Origin: Candidatus Bathyarchaeota archaeon | Lineage (GTDB): Archaea; Thermoproteota; Bathyarchaeia; Bathyarchaeales; SOJC01 | DNA length: 10,509 nt | Direction of reading: 5' to 3' | Assembly (NCBI GenBank): GCA_030641425.1 | Contig: DAOWHM010000086.1 | Location: 1-10,509 of the forward strand | In this document: piece by piece, positions 6,757 through 10,509 of the stretch | Position numbering within the stretch: position 1 is the stretch's first letter | How the letters are laid out: every line of letters starts with the position of its first letter | The notes under the pieces: model-generated | Told to the model about the DNA's origin: nothing | The model's database searches: none | Seen by the model: only the letters and a program-made list of their open reading frames with translations | Translations under genes and position numbers: made by a program

Positions 6757-7016
6757 GTTATCTCCCATCTGAAGGCGCGCGCATTTCGCTTTTCCATGGG
6801 ATATTCCTACAACTCGCGTTACCGGAAGCAGCAAAGGTTACTGAGCAGAATCGTTCTCGCTATGCCCAACATTGTACATGATTCCCATGGTTCCCAGGAG
6901 TAGACTTGCGCCTCCTGCAGGTAAAGTAGATATCCTCGACATCGTCACGATCATCTCGACTTATGGTAGGGAATTCGATAAGCCACCGTAGAAGAAGATT
7001 ACACTATGTCTTGGAG
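6757..7016. other. Intergenic spacer, mostly without recognisable content
   Basis: This spacer lies between the HAD gene and the convergent Lon-like gene. Apart from the small ORF at 6838-6954 and the hairpin at its end, I see no RNA gene, repeat or promoter. Stops are frequent on both strands. Confidence 0.5.
6838..6954 (-). other. Possible 38-residue single-span membrane ORF
   Basis: The - strand has an ORF from ATG 6954 to TAA 6838-6840. Its centre (STLPAGGASLLLGTMGIMYN) is a plausible transmembrane stretch, flanked by Arg on the N-side and a polar acidic C-terminus (GHSENDSAQ). Another ATG lies at 6942. Neither start has a Shine-Dalgarno or clear TATA box. It lies 94 bases past the Lon-like gene's stop on the same strand. 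I do not recognise it, and chance is a fair explanation. Confidence 0.2.
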
Positions 7017-7044
7017 ATATGCGCTTTTGCAGGTAAGCGCGTAT
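7017..7044 (-). terminator. Hairpin just past the Lon-like gene
   Basis: ATATGCGCTT (7017-7026) and AAGCGCGTAT (7035-7044) form a ten-pair stem with an eight-base loop, with one wobble or mismatch depending on strand. It begins four bases after the stop codon (7049-7051). No T tract follows on the - strand, so it may protect or define an mRNA 3' end rather than end transcription. Confidence 0.4.
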
Positions 7045-7048
7045 GATC

Positions 7049-9451
7049 TCATTGTGTTTTCTTTTCGGTCACGAATTCCGGGAATTCTCTAAGTTTTTCT
7101 GCCATCGCTTTCAGATTCTTGTCAACTTTGAAGCTTACTGAGTCCTCCTCGAAGGTTCCATCACTACGTCTTAGACCTGCTTTGACTCCTGTGAGTAACT
7201 CTATCCCTTCGTCGATGGTTTTGACAGCGTAAATGTGGAACTTTCCATTTCGAACAGCGTTTACTACTTTTTCTTTAAGCATTAAGTTTTGCACATTGCT
7301 TTGAGGGATGAGTACTCCCTGTTCTCCCGTTAAGCCTTTGACTTTGCAGACTTCAAAGAATCCTTCTATCTTCTCGTTTACTCCGCCGATGGCTTGAACT
7401 TCTCCCTTTTGATTCACAGAGCCGGTGACTGCAAATCCCTGTGTGATAGGGATCTCTGAAAGGGCCGACAGGATTGCATATAGTTCTGTGCTGGAAGCAC
7501 TGTCTCCTTCTACCATCCCATAACTCTGTTCGAAGACTAGACGGGCAGAAAGGCTGAGAGGCTTGTCTTTCGCGTATTTGTTAGCAAGGTAACCACTTAA
7601 AATCATCACTCCCTTTGTGTGAATAGGCCCAGCCATCTTCGCTTCTCTTTGAATATCAATGATCCCTCCTCGTCCTAGTCCTATGCTTGCAGTAACTCGG
7701 GATGGCGCCCCAAACGCGAAGTCGCCTAGGCTCATAACCGAGAGACCATTAACTTGTCCTACTACCTCTCCATCTGTGTCAATAAGAATAGTGCCCCGTT
7801 CAATCATCTCTCGAATTTTCTCCTGCATTAGATTAGAGCGGTAAACCTTTTCATCAATCACCTTTCTGATGTGATTCCCTGTTACGTATTTGGAGTTGTC
7901 TTGGGCTGCGTAAAAGTTGGCTTCTCTGATTATGTCAGCAACCACCCCGAACTGAGTGGACAGTTTCTGTTGATCTCTGGCAAGTCGGGAGCCATACTCA
8001 ATTATCTTTGCCAGTCCTGAGCTATCAAGGTGTTTCAACTTCTCTTTCTTGCAGAAGGTGCAGACGAAAGCAGCGTACTCCCGCATATTTTCTTCAGATC
8101 GATCAACCGTCGTGTCAAAATCAGCCTTTACCTTGAAAAGTCCCTTGAAGTCCATGTCTAAAAGGTATAGTTGATGGTAAAGGTATGGATGACCTATTAG
8201 TACGACTTTTACCTCTAATGGTATTGACTGAGGCTTCAAACCTTTTGTAGTTATGAAACCGAGACGTTCTCCTGCCTCTTCAATATCGATGCACTCGTTC
8301 ATTAACGCTCTCTTTAAGCCATCGTAGGAGAAGAGGTTGCGGATTAGATCCTCTGCTGGCAGCACTAGATAGCCTCCGTTGGCTTTATGTAATGAGCCTC
8401 CGCGAATCATTGTGAAGTCTGTGGTGAGAACTCCGAATTGCGCTTCCTTCTCTATTCTTCCAAATAGATGCTGGTGAGTTGGATTTAATTCCAGAACAAC
8501 TGGCGCTCCCCGAAGATTAGAGTTGTCTACTATGATGTTTACTTCATATTTTCGGAATGGAAGTTCTTCCATCCATGGTGCTTGAAAGGGAACTTGGGGA
8601 GTTTTAGGTTCTCGAATGAACTTGAGAAGGTTCTCAATAATGTCTTTTCTAATGTCTTCCAAGTAGGTTTTGACTTCGGCGAATTCCTTATATTTTTCGA
8701 TGAGGTCGTCGACTCGCTGTCCTATTGCGTAGGTGGCAACTTCCTTATTGAGTTTTTGAACTTCTTCTGTCCCCTTCTTTTGCAGTCCACCAAGTTGTCT
8801 CATAGCACTCCTCAATTCTGATTGGAGCTTTTCTCTCTTCTTCTCGATCTCATCCCTTGCTTCTCTAGGTAAAGCTATCAATTGTTGGTCGGTCAGGGGC
8901 TTACCTCTAATCATTGGAACGATGAGGACTCCGATCGGAGTGCTTCGGAGAACAAAACCTTCCTTTATGGCTCTCTCGTTGAGTTGTGTGAGAAGGGTTT
9001 TTCTTTCTTCTTCAATTGCTTCCACCGCAGCATCTCTCTTTGAGGCATAGTCTTCGCTTTCGAAGGCTTTAGGTAACACTCGTCGAGTTTCTTCGACGAA
9101 GCTTTTGATGTCATGTTGGAACTCTTTTCCCTCACCAGCTGGAAGTTTTATAGCTTTTGGCTCGTAAGGATTCTGAAAATTATTGACGTAGCACCAATCA
9201 GAGGGAACCGGTTTTGTTGAGGCTACATCCTCCAAGAAACTCTTCACAGCAGTCTTTCTTCCTGTTCCGGGAAGACCTGACACATAGATGTTAAATCCGA
9301 CCTGCTTGATTTCTAAACCAAACTTCAACGCTCTGGTTGCCCTCTTTTGACCAATGACCTCTTTGAGAGGAGTCAAATCTTCAGTTGTCGCACACATGCC
9401 AGAAGGTTCAACGGTTTTTCTAAGCATTTCAACAGATAACTCAGAAGTCAC
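7049..9451 (-). CDS. Soluble Lon-like ATP-dependent protease (AAA_32 + Lon_C)
   Basis: This is an AAA+ protease of the Lon-related group that lacks the Lon N-terminal substrate domain. It unfolds and degrades proteins in the cytosol using ATP. Order of parts: Walker A GLPGTGRKT (59-67); a long helical, probably coiled-coil insert (about 115-280); the AAA core resuming near 300 with a Walker B-like stretch GGYLVLPAEDL (359-369); a sensor region LIGHPYLYHQL (418-428); and the Lon protease domain from about 555. The Ser-Lys dyad is intact: Ser651 in EGDSAS and Lys694 in GGVNEKIE. There are no membrane helices, unlike euryarchaeal membrane-bound LonB. Eight hundred residues fits the family. The GTG start is set by GGAGG seven bases upstream. 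It lies 68 bases downstream of the wHTH-zinc gene on the same strand and ends at a hairpin. Substrates are unknown. Confidence 0.95.
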   Translation of the reverse strand: MTSELSVEMLRKTVEPSGMCATTEDLTPLKEVIGQKRATRALKFGLEIKQVGFNIYVSGLPGTGRKTAVKSFLEDVASTKPVPSDWCYVNNFQNPYEPKAIKLPAGEGKEFQHDIKSFVEETRRVLPKAFESEDYASKRDAAVEAIEEERKTLLTQLNERAIKEGFVLRSTPIGVLIVPMIRGKPLTDQQLIALPREARDEIEKKREKLQSELRSAMRQLGGLQKKGTEEVQKLNKEVATYAIGQRVDDLIEKYKEFAEVKTYLEDIRKDIIENLLKFIREPKTPQVPFQAPWMEELPFRKYEVNIIVDNSNLRGAPVVLELNPTHQHLFGRIEKEAQFGVLTTDFTMIRGGSLHKANGGYLVLPAEDLIRNLFSYDGLKRALMNECIDIEEAGERLGFITTKGLKPQSIPLEVKVVLIGHPYLYHQLYLLDMDFKGLFKVKADFDTTVDRSEENMREYAAFVCTFCKKEKLKHLDSSGLAKIIEYGSRLARDQQKLSTQFGVVADIIREANFYAAQDNSKYVTGNHIRKVIDEKVYRSNLMQEKIREMIERGTILIDTDGEVVGQVNGLSVMSLGDFAFGAPSRVTASIGLGRGGIIDIQREAKMAGPIHTKGVMILSGYLANKYAKDKPLSLSARLVFEQSYGMVEGDSASSTELYAILSALSEIPITQGFAVTGSVNQKGEVQAIGGVNEKIEGFFEVCKVKGLTGEQGVLIPQSNVQNLMLKEKVVNAVRNGKFHIYAVKTIDEGIELLTGVKAGLRRSDGTFEEDSVSFKVDKNLKAMAEKLREFPEFVTEKKTQ

Positions 9452-9458
9452 ATTTCTT

Positions 9459-9463
9459 CCTCC
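9459..9463 (-). promoter_or_regulatory. Shine-Dalgarno fixing the Lon-like gene's GTG start
   Basis: GGAGG on the - strand lies seven bases before the GTG at 9449-9451. An ATG two bases upstream is out of frame and stops at once, so the GTG is the start. Confidence 0.7.
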
Positions 9464-9519
9464 TTCAAGTTATCAATCAAAGCACGCATGCAGACTGGTA
9501 ACGCCTTGCAGTAGATAAA

Positions 9520-10113
9520 TCATATGAGTGACCATGTTCGGGCTTTCTTCTTTCTTCCTCTTTTCTTTGTCACAGGTTTCTTCTTTCCCGCTCTACCTCT
9601 CCGGATGTGCTTCTTTGTCAGCACTTTCTTTTTCTTGGCTGCGTTCTTAGAGGATGCAGCTACTGTGATCTTCTTCTTACCCAGAACAGTTCTAAAAGTT
9701 CCATGTTTACGGCATACAAAGAGTCCAATATGAAGTTGGGTCCGCTCACCTTTCAGGTTAGGTCGTCCAGCCATCTTCCATGTTTTCTTGGGCTTAGTAA
9801 TCTTCAAATCACAAACAGGGCATTTGGCGGACAGCTCCCCCTGGGTCATAAAGTACATCCGATTCCTAACGACTCTCATCTTGATCTTTTCTCTCTTCAC
9901 CATATCATAGAGAAGAGAGGTAAAATCAGATATCGCGAAGGTTGACATCTTCATGATTTCAGTGGTGCTAAATTCAGTGGGGTAATTTAGTGCTCCCATG
10001 ATCTCCTTGGATGTGAAAGCTCTCTCTTTTCTCTTCGCCAAGAATGAGGTAATCTCCTCCTCTAGGTTGCTGTGAAGTTTTCCTTCATCAAACTCCTTCT
10101 TGGTTATAGGCAT
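9520..10113 (-). CDS. wHTH / zinc-site protein with histone H1-like basic tail
   Basis: I do not recognise a named family; the description is from visible parts. Residues 14-92 look like a winged helix (EEEITSFLAKRKERAFTSKE, an LLYDMVKREKIKMR helix, and a wing VVRNRMYFMT). Residues 98-137 carry a probable zinc site, Cys98, Cys101 (CPVC), Cys134 and His137 (CRKHG), around a conserved-looking KTWKMAGRPNLKGERTQLHI segment. Residues 146-197 are very basic (24 Lys/Arg in 52), like eukaryotic histone H1 tails, ending in TWSLI. DNA binding, as a nucleoid protein or regulator, is a fair inference; RNA or ribosome binding cannot be excluded. The ATG start has GAGGG (10120-10124) six bases upstream. 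It precedes the Lon-like gene by 68 bases and diverges from the geranylgeranyl reductase gene. Confidence 0.85.
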   Translation of the reverse strand: MPITKKEFDEGKLHSNLEEEITSFLAKRKERAFTSKEIMGALNYPTEFSTTEIMKMSTFAISDFTSLLYDMVKREKIKMRVVRNRMYFMTQGELSAKCPVCDLKITKPKKTWKMAGRPNLKGERTQLHIGLFVCRKHGTFRTVLGKKKITVAASSKNAAKKKKVLTKKHIRRGRAGKKKPVTKKRGRKKKARTWSLI

Positions 10114-10138
10114 AAAGTTCCCTCTTCGATTTACCCAT

Positions 10139-10161
10139 TTTAAGGCTTTAACATTTCGCCT
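10139..10161 (-). promoter_or_regulatory. Candidate TATA region for the wHTH-zinc gene
   Basis: Two AT-rich boxes on the - strand, GTTAAAG and CCTTAAAATG, lie about 26-48 bases before the ATG at 10113. The further one gives start-site spacing that keeps the GAGGG ribosome binding site. This is a spacing-based inference. Confidence 0.25.
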
Positions 10162-10284
10162 CGTCTATCGTACGTTGAATGTCGAGTAGCACGCTACGAG
10201 CATGCATGCAAGACATTAGAGCTTATCGTGTAAATAGTCTATTCATATCTGATGAGCTGCTTCAGGCGAGTCCGAGGAGCAAAA

Positions 10285-10320
10285 ATGTTATCACCTTTCA
10301 TGTACAGTAATCATTTTTGA
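10285..10320 (+). other. Possible 11-residue leader peptide before geranylgeranyl reductase
   Basis: ATG at 10285 has GAGGAG (10274-10279) five bases upstream and encodes MLSPFMYSNHF, stopping with TGA at 10318-10320. The next bases, GAGGT (10321-10325), are the ribosome binding site of the gene at 10331. A longer in-frame version starts at ATG 10252 without a binding site. Layout suggests coupling, but the ORF is short enough to be chance. Confidence 0.25.
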
Positions 10321-10330
10321 GAGGTTCAGC

Positions 10331-10509
10331 TTGAAAAAGTTTGACATCATAGTTGCTGGTGCTGGGACAGGAGGATCATTAGTAGCTCAGGTGGCAGCAA
10401 AGGCAGGGTTAAACGTGTGTCTTATAGATTCGAAGAGGAAGAGTGATATCGGTAAGAAAATATGTGCCAACGCTATTGGTAAACATCACTTTGACGCTCT
10501 TAGCCTTAA
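10331..10509 (+). CDS. Geranylgeranyl reductase family FAD protein, 3' partial
   Basis: The first 59 residues of an FAD-dependent reductase are present. The archaeal enzymes saturate the geranylgeranyl chains of membrane ether lipids, and related ones act on other prenyl groups. The N-terminus has a Rossmann FAD motif, DIIVAGAGTGGS, with GxGxxG at Gly10, Gly12 and Gly15. The strand end VCLID follows (Asp33, ribose-binding position). IGKKICANAIGKHHFDAL (40-57) matches the family's K-x-C-G-D...HHF stretch, with Cys45 kept but Gly-Asp replaced by Ala-Asn. The start is TTG at 10331 with GAGGT five bases upstream. The gene runs off the window, so the substrate-binding half is unseen. It diverges from the wHTH-zinc gene. 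Confidence 0.85.
   Translation, partial: MKKFDIIVAGAGTGGSLVAQVAAKAGLNVCLIDSKRKSDIGKKICANAIGKHHFDALSL

Noticed and set aside
7049..9451. Membrane-anchored archaeal LonB
   Set aside because: No transmembrane helices lie between the AAA motifs; the insert is a charged helical region, which fits the soluble AAA_32 Lon-like group.
9607..9945. 112-codon open frame on the + strand opposite the wHTH-zinc gene
   Set aside because: The Phe/Leu/Cys-rich peptide is the antisense of the lysine-rich coding sequence. No ribosome binding site or recognisable domain supports it.

Overview
The window looks like a piece of an archaeal chromosome. The evidence is an Alba chromatin protein, an archaeal-type geranylgeranyl reductase (lipid biosynthesis), AT-rich TATA-like boxes upstream of several genes, and frequent GTG and TTG starts next to Shine-Dalgarno sequences. 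The wHTH/zinc/basic-tail protein and the Alba variant suggest a TACK-type lineage such as Bathyarchaeia. That placement is inference only; there is no rRNA or other phylogenetic marker here. I found no mobile element, CRISPR array, tRNA or rRNA.

Layout. Bases 1-1185 (+) hold the 3' part of a gene that probably starts upstream: the wing of a winged-helix domain, a charged linker, then a C39/BtrH-N-like domain. It converges on a macro-domain ADP-ribose-binding gene (1229-1795, -), with a hairpin between them. Divergent from the macro gene is a two-gene tldD-tldE protease operon (1929-4720, +). It converges on alba (4915-5280, -), whose 3' end has a hairpin followed by seven Ts on its own strand. 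A 44-codon open frame lies between alba and that hairpin. From 5500 the + strand carries a flavin reductase-like FMN protein and a HAD phosphatase. A 292-base spacer (6757-7048) follows, with one weak small membrane-type ORF. The - strand then holds a soluble Lon-like AAA+ protease (7049-9451) and, upstream of it, a wHTH / zinc-site / lysine-rich-tail protein (9520-10113). A geranylgeranyl reductase gene begins at 10331 (+) and runs off the window.

How they may work together. Two themes recur. One is protein or peptide turnover: TldD/TldE, the Lon-like protease and possibly the C39-like protein. The other is chromatin and DNA binding: Alba, the basic-tailed wHTH protein and the truncated wHTH fusion. 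Most genes are in short or single-gene units with their own ribosome binding sites, so only tldD-tldE is a convincing operon. No obvious multi-gene defence or biosynthetic system is visible. The least ordinary items are the wHTH-C39 fusion, the wHTH-zinc-basic-tail protein beside lon, the Alba variant lacking the K16-equivalent lysine, and the small ORFs at 4772-4906, 6838-6954 and 10285-10320.
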